Origin: CALUVN01 sp944323595
Lineage (GTDB): Bacteria; Cyanobacteriota; Vampirovibrionia; Gastranaerophilales; Gastranaerophilaceae
DNA length: 64,000 nucleotides
Assembly: GCA_963931255.1 (NCBI GenBank)
Contig: OZ006972.1
Span: forward strand, 1,674,001 to 1,738,000
Reading direction: 5' to 3'
Made by a program: the position numbers and the translations under genes. Positions 1 to 7,800 of the stretch are shown here, in pieces. Below the pieces are notes generated by a model. That model saw only the letters and a program-made list of their open reading frames with translations. It made no database searches and had not been told where the DNA came from. The first letter of the stretch is position 1, and every line of letters begins with the position of its first letter.

Positions 1-51
1 AAAATTGTTAAATTTTAATATAATTTTAATCAAATATTTACATAAGTTCAT

Positions 52-80
52 TATTCATTTAAACAATTTAATGCTATAAT
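52..80 (+). promoter_or_regulatory. Putative promoter of the serine dehydratase operon
   Basis: A perfect -10 hexamer TATAAT lies at 75-80, about 35 bases before the sdaAB start. A -35 hexamer at 17-bp spacing (TATTCA, 52-57) is weak. The assignment rests on the -10 match and the position only. Confidence 0.35.
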
Positions 81-114
81 CATTCTAAATAGTTATAAAT
101 AAAGAGGTTACGGG

Positions 115-774
115 ATGAGGCAATCTTCAATAATGGATATAATCTCCCCTATAATGGTTGGACCGTCAAGTTCACACACTGCCGGTGCCGTTCGTTTAGG
201 GCTTATGGCAAAGAATGTATACGACGCACCTATAAAAAAGATAACATTCAGATTATATAATTCATACGCCCAAACAGGAAAGGGGCACGGCACGGATAAA
301 GGTCTGCTTGCGGGCATTTTGGGTTTAAGCGTTGATGATACCAGAATAAAAAATATCTTTGACTCTGAACTTGCCGGACAAATTGATTACAAATTTGAGT
401 ATAAAGAAGATTTTAACCGTCATCCGAACGCTGTTGACTTTATATTTGACGGTAATTTAAGTATGCAGGTCTCAGGTGATTCAATCGGCGCAGGCGAAAT
501 TATCATAACAAAAATAGACAACTTTTCCGTAAACCTTAACGGTAAATATAATACACTTTTACTGGTTTACAAGGATGTTCCCGGTATGATTTCCCGTGTA
601 ACAAAACTTATAAACGTCAATATTGCTTCACTTCAATGCGACCGATATGCAAAAGGTGACGATGCTTCAATGTGTATATGTCTTGACGGTGAGGTTGACA
701 AGGAGCTTATAAAAACTATATCAGCCTTTGACGATGTATATATGGTAAGGTATATAAAGAAATTGGAAAATTAA
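115..774 (+). CDS. sdaAB: L-serine dehydratase, iron-sulfur-dependent, beta subunit
   Basis: Beta subunit of the two-chain [4Fe-4S] L-serine ammonia-lyase, which converts L-serine to pyruvate and ammonia in the cytoplasm. The hallmark GPSSSHTAGA is at residues 16-25, and a C-terminal ACT domain begins near residue 146 (TLLLVYKDVPGMISRVTKL), as in the Bacillus-type split enzyme. The start at 115 has AGAGG seven to eight bases upstream; a second Met at residue 7 is less well placed. The gene ends one base before the alpha subunit begins, so translational coupling is likely. At 219 residues it has the usual length for the family. Confidence 0.93.
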   Translation: MRQSSIMDIISPIMVGPSSSHTAGAVRLGLMAKNVYDAPIKKITFRLYNSYAQTGKGHGTDKGLLAGILGLSVDDTRIKNIFDSELAGQIDYKFEYKEDFNRHPNAVDFIFDGNLSMQVSGDSIGAGEIIITKIDNFSVNLNGKYNTLLLVYKDVPGMISRVTKLINVNIASLQCDRYAKGDDASMCICLDGEVDKELIKTISAFDDVYMVRYIKKLEN

Positions 775-775
775 T

Positions 776-1654
776 ATGGTAAAAAACGTAAATAGTTTTG
801 AACAGTTGAAAGATATATGTGAATTTAAGAATTGCAAAATAAGCGATTATGTATTGAAAAGAGAAGCTGAAACCGCCGAAATTTCAATTGAAGAGATGCG
901 TAATCTCGTCAAAAAAAGTTTAGATGCAATGAAAGATGCTGTTAAATCAGGCTTAAACAGTAAAGAAATGTCAATAAGCGGTATGTGCGGTGACGATTGT
1001 TACAGACTTCAAAAAAGGTACGCAGTCCACGGAGCTTTGTTTGGTAAGCTGTTTGAAAAGATTACAACTTATGCGCTAGCAACGATTGAAGAAAATCTTA
1101 GAATGGGTAAAATCGTAGCCTGTCCGACCGCAGGTTCCTGCGCAATAGTTCCGTCCGTATTAATTGCGGCTTCTGAGGAATTAAATATTCCTGAAGCTGA
1201 CCAGATAGATGCCTTAATAACAGCCGGCGAAATTGGACGGGTTATATCAAACAAAGTTTCGCTTGCAGGTGCGGTTGCAGGCTGTCAGGCTGAATGCGGG
1301 GTAGCTTCCGCAATGAGCGCAGGGGCGCTATGTCAGATTCTCGGCGGAACAAACGAACAAATTTTTAATGCCGTTGCGCTTGCTATGAAAAATCTTTTAG
1401 GTTTAACCTGTGATCCCGTGTGCGGTCTGGTTGAAATCCCGTGTGTTAAACGTAATCCGTTTCTTGCTATTCACGCCGTAACTGCAGCAGAATTGGCACT
1501 TTCTGATATAAAATCCAAAATTCCGCTTGATGAAGTTATAGATGCTCTGGAGCAAACCGGCAAACTTATGTCCCCTACATTAAAAGAAAGCTCGCAGGCC
1601 GGTCTGGCTAAAACAAAGACTGCGCTTGAATTAGAGAAAAGATTTTTCAATTAA
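776..1654 (+). CDS. sdaAA: L-serine dehydratase, iron-sulfur-dependent, alpha subunit
   Basis: Catalytic alpha subunit of the [4Fe-4S] L-serine dehydratase. The family's conserved cysteines are visible: C116 and C122 (CPTAGSC), C170 and C174 (CQAEC), C212 and C216 (CDPVC) and C223 (IPCVKRN). Family knowledge puts the oxygen-labile cluster ligands and the substrate pocket among these. Its 292 residues match the split-type alpha chain. It lies one base downstream of the beta subunit gene, and the pair forms one operon. The product pyruvate would feed fermentation, which suits an anaerobic gut organism. That metabolic link is inference. Confidence 0.94.
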   Translation: MVKNVNSFEQLKDICEFKNCKISDYVLKREAETAEISIEEMRNLVKKSLDAMKDAVKSGLNSKEMSISGMCGDDCYRLQKRYAVHGALFGKLFEKITTYALATIEENLRMGKIVACPTAGSCAIVPSVLIAASEELNIPEADQIDALITAGEIGRVISNKVSLAGAVAGCQAECGVASAMSAGALCQILGGTNEQIFNAVALAMKNLLGLTCDPVCGLVEIPCVKRNPFLAIHAVTAAELALSDIKSKIPLDEVIDALEQTGKLMSPTLKESSQAGLAKTKTALELEKRFFN

Positions 1655-1762
1655 TGTAAACTTTTGTAAATATTTTTCGAAAATCAGGCAATCCTGTGAA
1701 ATAAAAAAACTTTATATATATAGCATATAGAGTATAAATATATTTCATAAGGAGATATAATT

Positions 1763-1978
1763 ATGGCAAACGATGATATGAAAATTAGTGCAATTCGTAC
1801 AGGTGACACTGCATACACCGAAAAATTGGACAAAGAGAAAGAAAAAGAATTTATTACAAAACCATCATATAATAATGTTGGCGGCGGGCCTTCAATCTGG
1901 AATGACCACCTTGCATTCACTAAAACAAACGGTGTAGCCGGCGATAATGGTGAAAGCACAACCTGCTTCTATTCATAG
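1763..1978 (+). CDS. Small hypothetical protein, 71 residues
   Basis: I do not recognise a family. The ORF is supported by a near-perfect ribosome-binding site (AAGGAGAT, about seven bases before ATG) and ordinary codon use. The protein is charged in its N-terminal half (DKEKEKE near residue 26), glycine-rich in the middle (GGGPS) and ends with a cysteine (TTCFYS). It has no signal peptide and no membrane segment, so it is probably a soluble cytoplasmic protein. It stands between serine dehydratase and coaX with its own spacing and may be monocistronic. Confidence 0.6.
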   Translation: MANDDMKISAIRTGDTAYTEKLDKEKEKEFITKPSYNNVGGGPSIWNDHLAFTKTNGVAGDNGESTTCFYS

Positions 1979-2006
1979 TGGTTTTTGCAAATTCAAAATG
2001 TTTGAG

Positions 2007-2042
2007 ATAAGATAATCCTTGAAAACGAGAGGATTATCTTAT
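2007..2042 (+). promoter_or_regulatory. 12-bp perfect hairpin directly before the coaX start codon
   Basis: Arms at 2007-2018 (ATAAGATAATCC) and 2031-2042 (GGATTATCTTAT) are exactly complementary around a 12-base loop. The right arm ends one base before the coaX ATG at 2044. The only Shine-Dalgarno-like bases (GAGAGG, 2027-2032) straddle the loop and the arm. The hairpin could terminate the upstream small gene, but no T-run follows. It could also hide part of the coaX ribosome-binding site. Confidence 0.6.
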
Positions 2043-2043
2043 T

Positions 2044-2817
2044 ATGCTTTTGACAGTTGATATAGGGAATACGAGTATAACGCTCGGTTTGTTTGATGAA
2101 GAAGCACTGGTCGAAGAATTCAGACTTGCTTCAGATAAAGATTTATCATTAGAAGAATATGAAATTTTATTAAAATCATTGTTTAAGGATTTTAAGGTTG
2201 TGGATTGTATTATATCTTCTGTAGTAGAAGAGTTGACTGAAAAATTTAAGACGGCAGTAGATAACGTCTTTAAAATAGATTCACTTGTTTTGACAAATAA
2301 AATTAATACCGGTATTAAAATAAAACTTGATGCTCCTGACGAGGCAGGTGCGGACAGAATAGCTAATGCCGCCGGGGCTTATATTTTATATAAGCATCCT
2401 GTAATTGTGATAGATTTTGGAACAGCAACCTCTTTTGATATAGTAAACGAAGATGGTGACTTTATCGGCGGAGTAATAGCACCCGGAATAAATTTGCAGA
2501 TGAAAGTTTTGAACCAGTTTACATCAAAGCTGCCGCGTACCGATGTCGCAATTTCCACAAAAGCAATCGGCAGCAATACGACCGATGCAATTTTATCGGG
2601 CGTAATTCGCGGGACTGCAAGCATGATTGACGGTCTGGTTGAGCAATGCGAAGCTGAATTAGGTTCAAAAGCTGTTGTTGTCGGTACAGGCGGATATTGC
2701 GGTTTGATAGCAAATTATATGAAACGTCCGTTTGACTTTATTAATCCGACTTTGACTCTTGAGGGGCTGCGCCATCTATATTATATAAATAAAGGTGTAT
2801 TGAGCGTATCAAATTAA
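2044..2817 (+). CDS. coaX: Type III pantothenate kinase
   Basis: Phosphorylates pantothenate to 4'-phosphopantothenate, the first step of coenzyme A synthesis. It belongs to the ASKHA fold. The N-terminal phosphate loop is DIGNTSITLGLF (residues 6-17), the pantothenate-binding segment PDEAGADRIANA is at about 98-109 with Asp104, and the adenosine-side motif DFGTATSFD is at 124-132. It is 257 residues, as usual for CoaX. The ATG at 2044 sits directly against a 12-bp hairpin. It seems monocistronic and is followed by about 200 AT-rich bases with no gene. Confidence 0.94.
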   Translation: MLLTVDIGNTSITLGLFDEEALVEEFRLASDKDLSLEEYEILLKSLFKDFKVVDCIISSVVEELTEKFKTAVDNVFKIDSLVLTNKINTGIKIKLDAPDEAGADRIANAAGAYILYKHPVIVIDFGTATSFDIVNEDGDFIGGVIAPGINLQMKVLNQFTSKLPRTDVAISTKAIGSNTTDAILSGVIRGTASMIDGLVEQCEAELGSKAVVVGTGGYCGLIANYMKRPFDFINPTLTLEGLRHLYYINKGVLSVSN

Positions 2818-3026
2818 TCCTTTGAGGCTAAAAGTTTGTTTCACTCTGTTATTATCGAAATAAATGTTAGTTGTAATTCTCCTTTCAACAGAATTTTATA
2901 ATAATTATTTTGTAAAATAATTATTATTAAGTATTCCGTTTTGTAACGAAACAGTTTATAATCTTATCATATAAACTTTACATATTTCCATGTTTATTAT
3001 TAAGTAGACATGACAAATAAGACAGG

Positions 3027-3680
3027 ATGGAAAAATTGTTGAATAATTACGAAAATTTTGATAATTCAGAAACTTCCGCAAGAAAATCTTCGCTTATACA
3101 AGAGCGGGTTAACCTTGTTTCAACCCACATGTATAAGCAGTTTTTGGATTACCAGCACGCTACGGTTAACTCTAATGAAATTTTCCAGCGTATGATTGAT
3201 AACTTACAGGTTGTGGCGGAAACTCTTAAGCAATCATTTTCATCCAGAGGTATTACTACACAAAATATCTATGTTGATACGGATGCACAGCGTTCTGTTG
3301 CTATTATTAACATTTTGTGGCACAAAATGAGTTTTACTACAAGATGTAATTTCCAGCCGCAGGCTTTATACAGGGAAGACGGCAAACACCTTTTCTCCGG
3401 TAGAATTATGGCTATTAAAGGCAGTTATAATGAGATTATGAAAGGTGTTGGGGATCATGACGAAGAAATGGTCCGACTCCTTGATAACGAAATAGCCTCA
3501 CTCTTTATTCCTGCGGAACAAAACCAGAATTGTATACTCAAAATACGCCACCTGCCTAATCGTGAATTTTACCTTAACCAGCTTGATGCTCCGCGCGAAT
3601 TTGTTCTGAAAGTCGTTGAAACAATTTGCGGCGGCGGCTTCTATCACGAAGAAGGCGCAAGAAAAAGCTTTAATATTTAG
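3027..3680 (+). CDS. Hypothetical protein, 217 residues
   Basis: I cannot assign a family. The protein is soluble, with no signal peptide or membrane helix. The N-terminal ~80 residues look helical (QERVNLVSTHMYKQFLDY), and the C-terminal half is mixed, with a GGGFYHEEGARKSF tail. An ATG with GGATG-rich upstream sequence is used. The next gene (3689-3946, minus) converges on it with a gap of eight bases. Base composition matches its neighbours, so this is probably a lineage-conserved gene and not a recent arrival. Confidence 0.6.
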   Translation: MEKLLNNYENFDNSETSARKSSLIQERVNLVSTHMYKQFLDYQHATVNSNEIFQRMIDNLQVVAETLKQSFSSRGITTQNIYVDTDAQRSVAIINILWHKMSFTTRCNFQPQALYREDGKHLFSGRIMAIKGSYNEIMKGVGDHDEEMVRLLDNEIASLFIPAEQNQNCILKIRHLPNREFYLNQLDAPREFVLKVVETICGGGFYHEEGARKSFNI

Positions 3681-3688
3681 GGTAAATT

Positions 3689-3946
3689 CTAGTTGTTTTC
3701 AGGTGTCAGCAGGGAAGATATCTCTGCAATTATTCTGGCTATGTCAGCACCGCCTATTGACACTTCAAGTATCAAAGGGCTTTGTATAAGCACGGTTTCT
3801 GAAAATTCCATTGTATCGACATCTACAATATCAAATTCAATGAAGTCTTCTCCGGCATATACCAGCTTGCCGTATTCCCTTCCTGTTGCCCATTTGATAA
3901 ACATGTATTGATTTTCGTACTCTTTTAATTTTTCAATTAATTTCAT
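3689..3946 (-). CDS. Small hypothetical protein, 85 residues
   Basis: A compact protein with beta-strand-like stretches (QYMFIKWATGREYGKLVYAG, then FIEFDIVDVDTM). This recalls small Sm-like or Tudor-like barrel folds, but that is only an impression from the strand pattern. The C-terminal part (IGGADIARIIAEISSLL) is a likely amphipathic helix. There is no signal peptide. It is convergent with the 217-residue gene, and a minus-strand terminator about 110 bases upstream separates it from aroQ. Confidence 0.55.
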   Translation of the reverse strand: MKLIEKLKEYENQYMFIKWATGREYGKLVYAGEDFIEFDIVDVDTMEFSETVLIQSPLILEVSIGGADIARIIAEISSLLTPENN

Positions 3947-4055
3947 TTAAGATACCTACTATCCTATACAATTATATTTTAGTAATTTTTTTCTGAATGT
4001 CAATATTGCTAAAAGGATATTTTTATATATCTGACAGGCATGCAAAAATAGTCAA

Positions 4056-4125
4056 AAAAAAAGCTACATCTTTGTTTGTAGCTTTTGAACAATAATCTTG
4101 GGAGGAGATTTGGGGATAGTTGTAC
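4056..4125 (-). ncRNA. Candidate small RNA or leader with CCUCCC loop
   Basis: Read on the minus strand, a strong intrinsic terminator (AAGCTACA / TGTAGCTT at 4061-4068 and 4077-4084, followed by a run of eight T) is not preceded by any minus-strand gene. Just before it is a small hairpin, AATCT-CCTCCCA-AGATT, whose loop is complementary to a Shine-Dalgarno sequence. I see no convincing -35/-10 pair for its start, so the 5' end is a guess. It could also be an attenuated leader of the 85-residue gene at 3946. Confidence 0.35.
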
Positions 4126-4185
4126 ATGCATGATAATTCAAGCATGGCAAATTTGTTACATGTGTAAAAGAAAATTTAATAAAAA

Positions 4186-4214
4186 TTTACAATTGCTTGA
4201 TTTTATACTATAAT
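4186..4214 (+). promoter_or_regulatory. aroQ promoter
   Basis: TTTACA (4186-4191), a 17-bp spacer, then a perfect TATAAT (4209-4214). Transcription would begin near 4221, only about 14 bases before the ATG at 4235. This rules out an upstream TTG start at 4217, which would lie before the transcript begins. Confidence 0.65.
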
Positions 4215-4234
4215 AATTGTATGGAGAAAGACGC

Positions 4235-4669
4235 ATGAAAATTCTTGTAATAAACGGTGTAAATATGAATATGCTTGGAGTTCGTGAACCTGAAAAGTAC
4301 GGACACATGACATTAACCGAGCTGGAAAATGAACTTTGTGATTATGCTAAAAATCTTAATGTTGAAGCAGACACATATCAAAGTAATATTGAGGGCGAAA
4401 TTGTAGAAAAAATCCAGCAAGCCAGAGGCGTTTATGACGGAATTGTTTTGAATGCGGCAGCGTACACGCATACGAGTGTTGCAATCAGAGATGCAATTTC
4501 TGCAGTGGAACTTCCGGTTGTTGAAATACACATGACAAATATTCATAACAGAGAGGATTTCCGTAAGAAGTCTTTAATCGCTCCGGTATGTATCGGACAG
4601 ATATCCGGATTTGGAAAAAATAGTTATAAACTGGGTCTCAAGGGGTTAGTAGACTATCTGTCCACTTAA
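4235..4669 (+). CDS. aroQ: Type II 3-dehydroquinate dehydratase
   Basis: Third step of the shikimate pathway: 3-dehydroquinate to 3-dehydroshikimate. It is about 144 residues from the chosen start, as usual for the dodecameric type II enzyme. The substrate motifs are recognisable but slightly varied: NGVNMNMLGVREPEKYG (usual NGPNLNLLG.REP..YG, with the catalytic Tyr kept), NAAAYTHTSVAIRDAI (usual NPGAYTHTS) and EIHMTNIHNREDFR with the catalytic His. ATG 4235 has GGAG about ten bases upstream, fits the predicted promoter, and gives the normal MKIL N-terminus. It is probably transcribed alone. Confidence 0.94.
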   Translation: MKILVINGVNMNMLGVREPEKYGHMTLTELENELCDYAKNLNVEADTYQSNIEGEIVEKIQQARGVYDGIVLNAAAYTHTSVAIRDAISAVELPVVEIHMTNIHNREDFRKKSLIAPVCIGQISGFGKNSYKLGLKGLVDYLST

Positions 4670-4707
4670 AAGAAACAGTGATACAGGATAAATGTTTGAT
4701 TAATAAT

Positions 4708-5061
4708 CTATTTCACAAACTCGTCGGCGTAAGCTTTCATTAAAGAAAGAGCTTTTTCTTCACCTACAATGCCTGCTGTAATGTCATAGAATTTAGTTGC
4801 TTTTTCTATGGCATCATTAACTTTTTTCAATTTTTCAGGATTGTTTGCATTCTCAGTGAAAAGCTTTAAGTCTTGTTCCAAATTGTCACTTGGGGCAACT
4901 TGTGAACGACCGAGTGATTCAGCCGGATTGTTTGCAAGATCTTTAATTTCTTTTGTTTGTTTGTCTGCATTAAGTTCTTGCTGAACCGCCGGGGTTTCTG
5001 CTTTTTTTACCTGAGGAACTTGATTAATGCTATTTGCGGGTGTATTATTGATTTCTCTCAT
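4708..5061 (-). CDS. Hypothetical protein, 117 residues, disordered N-terminus
   Basis: No family recognised. Residues 1-60 are polar and low in complexity (Asn, Pro, Gln, Lys), suggesting disorder. Residues 60-117 form a likely helical domain (LEQDLKLFTENANNPEKL, then VGEEKALSLMKAYADEFVK). It has no signal peptide or membrane helix. The start carries AAGAAGGA about nine bases upstream. It converges with aroQ and is divergent from the kinase-like gene at 5257, so it has its own promoter in the AT-rich gap at 5062-5256. Confidence 0.6.
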   Translation of the reverse strand: MREINNTPANSINQVPQVKKAETPAVQQELNADKQTKEIKDLANNPAESLGRSQVAPSDNLEQDLKLFTENANNPEKLKKVNDAIEKATKFYDITAGIVGEEKALSLMKAYADEFVK

Positions 5062-5256
5062 AGTCCATCCTTCTTTCTGGATGATATCTCCTCATATCAT
5101 CCTGTGTTTTTGCATTTGTATCATCTTATGCTTTAAAACATGAAATTCAAATTTTTTGCTACTATGTACAAAAAAAATTACAAAAATTAATATTTAAAAA
5201 AATATCGCAATTTTTTATGCTATCATTTATTATATACTAATTTAGAAAGTAATGCA

Positions 5257-6420
5257 ATGAATTTAATAAATGTATTTAGTTCGGTAAATTCCAAAGAAGT
5301 TTTGAGATACCTCCCTGACGCCGTTTTTGTAGCAGATGCCGACGGTAAAATAGTATGGGTGAATGATAAAGCCACTATTATTTTTGAAGCGGGAAAATCT
5401 CTGTTGAAAACTTATTATATAGACGATTTGATTGACGGGGGAATGGAAGTTCTTGAAAAATCCGCTTCCAGAAGAGTTTCTGTTGTTGCTGGTGCTTTTA
5501 CTCCAAATTCAAAAGAGTTTTTTGTAGAGTTAAATGCAAAAAAATATGATTCGCAATTCTTTATTACAGTGCGTGATGTGACCGCTATGACACATGTCTT
5601 GACTATGGCTGAAAAAACAGGGCGTTTAAATAAAGAAAAAAATACTATGATTGCAAAACTTTCAAATGATTTTAAATCCCCTCTGCAGTCTATAACAAGT
5701 TTTTCTCAGGCATTAATGGACGGTGCCGCAGGTGCTTTGAATGATAAACAAAACAAGTATGTAAGAATTATTAATAAAAACGCTGCTGAATTTTCTACAT
5801 TCATTGATAAATTCTTAGAATTTTCTCAGGCTGAATCTTCTTTAAATCCGCCTGATTTTCAAACTTTTGATTTGATTTCCGTTATCCAGTCTGTCATCAA
5901 AAGCCATGAAAATGCTTTTATTTCCAAAAATATAATGATAAATCTGGATTGCGATGAACTTAGAAAACGGGTTATCTATTCTGAAGAAAGCTACCTTAAA
6001 ACAATTTTGAGTGATATAATCGAAACTTCAATCAAATTGACAGATATCGGATCAATTAATATAAGAGTTATAAATCCGGATATTAATACCGTAAAATCAC
6101 GAGGGCTGGATGTTCCTATGGGTGCATACGACAGTTCTTATGTAATGATAACAATAAAAGACAGCGGGATGGGGCTTCCGGAAGCTGATTTAGACGGTTT
6201 GTTTGAACCTTATGTTCAGCTTGATAAAACAAATCGAAAGAATTTTGTGAGAACTCTGGCGCTCGGTACTGCCAATGTTCTTTTGAGAAAAATTAACGGG
6301 ATTATGTGGGCAGAATCTGAGGTGATGAAAGGAACTTCCTTTAATGTTATAATCCCTATTGATAAATACGAACCGCAGGTAAATGACGATTTTGAGGATT
6401 TTTATTCTGAAGAGGAGTAG
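5257..6420 (+). CDS. Degenerate sensor histidine kinase-like protein (PAS plus kinase core)
   Basis: Residues ~15-115 resemble a PAS sensor (LRYLPDAVFVADADGKIVWVND). Residues ~125-190 follow the HisKA dimerisation pattern, and ~210-368 the HATPase fold. The key chemistry is missing. The phosphoacceptor His of the usual SHELRTPL is Asn137 (SNDFKSPL). The N-box asparagines are Asp253 and Thr257, and the G2 glycine box is eroded (LALGTANVL, 335-343), although the G1 box DSGMGLP (302-308) remains. No membrane segment is visible. It is probably a pseudokinase scaffold or sensor. It ends ten bases before an ABC ATPase gene, so the two are likely co-expressed. Confidence 0.8.
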   Translation: MNLINVFSSVNSKEVLRYLPDAVFVADADGKIVWVNDKATIIFEAGKSLLKTYYIDDLIDGGMEVLEKSASRRVSVVAGAFTPNSKEFFVELNAKKYDSQFFITVRDVTAMTHVLTMAEKTGRLNKEKNTMIAKLSNDFKSPLQSITSFSQALMDGAAGALNDKQNKYVRIINKNAAEFSTFIDKFLEFSQAESSLNPPDFQTFDLISVIQSVIKSHENAFISKNIMINLDCDELRKRVIYSEESYLKTILSDIIETSIKLTDIGSINIRVINPDINTVKSRGLDVPMGAYDSSYVMITIKDSGMGLPEADLDGLFEPYVQLDKTNRKNFVRTLALGTANVLLRKINGIMWAESEVMKGTSFNVIIPIDKYEPQVNDDFEDFYSEEE

Positions 6421-6429
6421 CAGATTGCT

Positions 6430-7476
6430 ATGAGCAATGTTATTTTAAAAAATCTGACTAAGATTTATGATAAAAAAGTCATAATTGATAATGTGAATCT
6501 TGAGATAAAAGACAAAGAGTTTATAGTTCTTGTAGGAGCTTCAGGTTGCGGAAAATCAACAATTCTCAGGATGATTGCGGGATTGGAGAATATAACTTCC
6601 GGAGAAATCTTAATCGGCGATAAACTGGTTAATGATATTCAACCAAAAGACAGGGATATAGCCTTTGTATTCCAGAGTTATGCGCTCTATCCTCATATGA
6701 CGGTCAGAGAGAATATAGCTTTCGGTTTAAAAATGCGAAAGGTTGACAAAAAGATTATAGAACAGAAAGTTAAGGAAGCTGCCGAAATCCTTGATTTGAC
6801 AGAGTATCTGGATAGAAGACCAAAACAGTTGTCAGGCGGACAGCGTCAGCGTGTTGCTCTAGGACGTGCTATTGTGAGAAATCCTAAAGTTTTTCTTATG
6901 GATGAACCTCTGTCTAATCTTGATGCTAAATTACGAGTCCAGATGCGCTCTGAGATAAAAAAATTACATCAAAAATTGCAGACAACCTTTATCTATGTAA
7001 CACATGACCAGACAGAAGCCTTAACTATGGGCGACAGGATTGTTGTTTTGAATAACGGTGTTATACAACAGGTTGATAAGCCTGAAGAAATTTATAATAA
7101 TCCTAAAAACACTTTTGTTGCCGGATTTATCGGTTCGCCTCAGATGAATTTTATAGATGCGGAAATAAACGGTACATATTTAGAATTTGGCGGTATCAAA
7201 GTTAACGGATATGGACATCTCTTTGATATACGTACACTTACAGTTGGTATCCGTCCGGAAAAAATGGTTTGTGAAGACGGTGATATAAAACTTGAAGTTG
7301 ACGTAGATATGACAGAACTTTTGGGCAGTGAAAAGATTGCTTATTTCAATATCGGAACCGGCCGCTGCAGCGCAAAACTTCCACCTGAACATTCAGACGG
7401 CGGTAAACTGGAATTATCAATCAGACGTGAGGATTTGTATCTTTTTGATAAAGAAACCGGCGAGAGAATTTATTAG
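6430..7476 (+). CDS. ABC transporter ATP-binding protein, MalK/UgpC/MsmX type
   Basis: ATPase for sugar-importing CUT1-type ABC transporters. Walker A is GASGCGKST (residues 36-44), the Q-loop is FQSYALYPHMT, the signature is LSGGQ (134-138), Walker B is FLMDE (155-159), and the H-loop is YVTHDQTEA. The C-terminal ~110 residues match the regulatory OB-like (TOBE) region of MalK (VGIRPEKM). No permease or binding-protein genes are nearby, so it may serve several transporters, as MsmX does. It follows the degenerate kinase by nine bases. Its last codons overlap a small minus-strand gene by four bases. Confidence 0.9.
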   Translation: MSNVILKNLTKIYDKKVIIDNVNLEIKDKEFIVLVGASGCGKSTILRMIAGLENITSGEILIGDKLVNDIQPKDRDIAFVFQSYALYPHMTVRENIAFGLKMRKVDKKIIEQKVKEAAEILDLTEYLDRRPKQLSGGQRQRVALGRAIVRNPKVFLMDEPLSNLDAKLRVQMRSEIKKLHQKLQTTFIYVTHDQTEALTMGDRIVVLNNGVIQQVDKPEEIYNNPKNTFVAGFIGSPQMNFIDAEINGTYLEFGGIKVNGYGHLFDIRTLTVGIRPEKMVCEDGDIKLEVDVDMTELLGSEKIAYFNIGTGRCSAKLPPEHSDGGKLELSIRREDLYLFDKETGERIY

Positions 7477-7643
7477 TTTGTATTATCGTCATTTTCTACC
7501 CATATTATTGTAAGGTTAACAGGTTCTTTGAAAGTTTTTCTGAACGGGTTGATTATGTTCGGATTTAGAAAATTATTACGGGTCATAATATCGTAGTATC
7601 TTATCTGGTCTGATAGTTTTTTTGTATAAGAGAGTAAATTCAT
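7473..7643 (-). CDS. Small protein, 56 residues
   Basis: Found by reading the minus strand: ATG at 7643 to TAA at 7473-7475, starting MNLLSYTKKLSDQIRYYDI. AGGAA lies about ten bases upstream of the ATG. The middle reads NNFLNPNIINPFRKTF and a strand-like NLTIIWVEND follows. It has no signal peptide, no membrane helix and no family I know. It ends by overlapping the stop of the MalK-type gene (convergent). The support is the start site and a sensible composition; no homologue check was possible. Confidence 0.5.
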   Translation of the reverse strand: MNLLSYTKKLSDQIRYYDIMTRNNFLNPNIINPFRKTFKEPVNLTIIWVENDDNTN

Positions 7644-7800
7644 AACATTATATTTCCTAACTATTACCTATTAATATTATTCTTTTTTTCGTCTTGATTA
7701 TAATCCCCATAAAGGGTTGTCTTTTTTATTTGTAAGTAGTCAGGTCAGGTAATTGTTCATTTTGATGATATTTAATACACTGACACAAAAAGGAGGGTAT

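Noticed and set aside
1..114. Riboswitch before serine dehydratase
   Set aside because: The predicted leader is only ~30 bases, too short for a glycine or other riboswitch.
4217..4234. Upstream TTG start for aroQ
   Set aside because: It precedes the predicted transcription start near 4221 and lacks a ribosome-binding site; ATG 4235 gives the normal family N-terminus.
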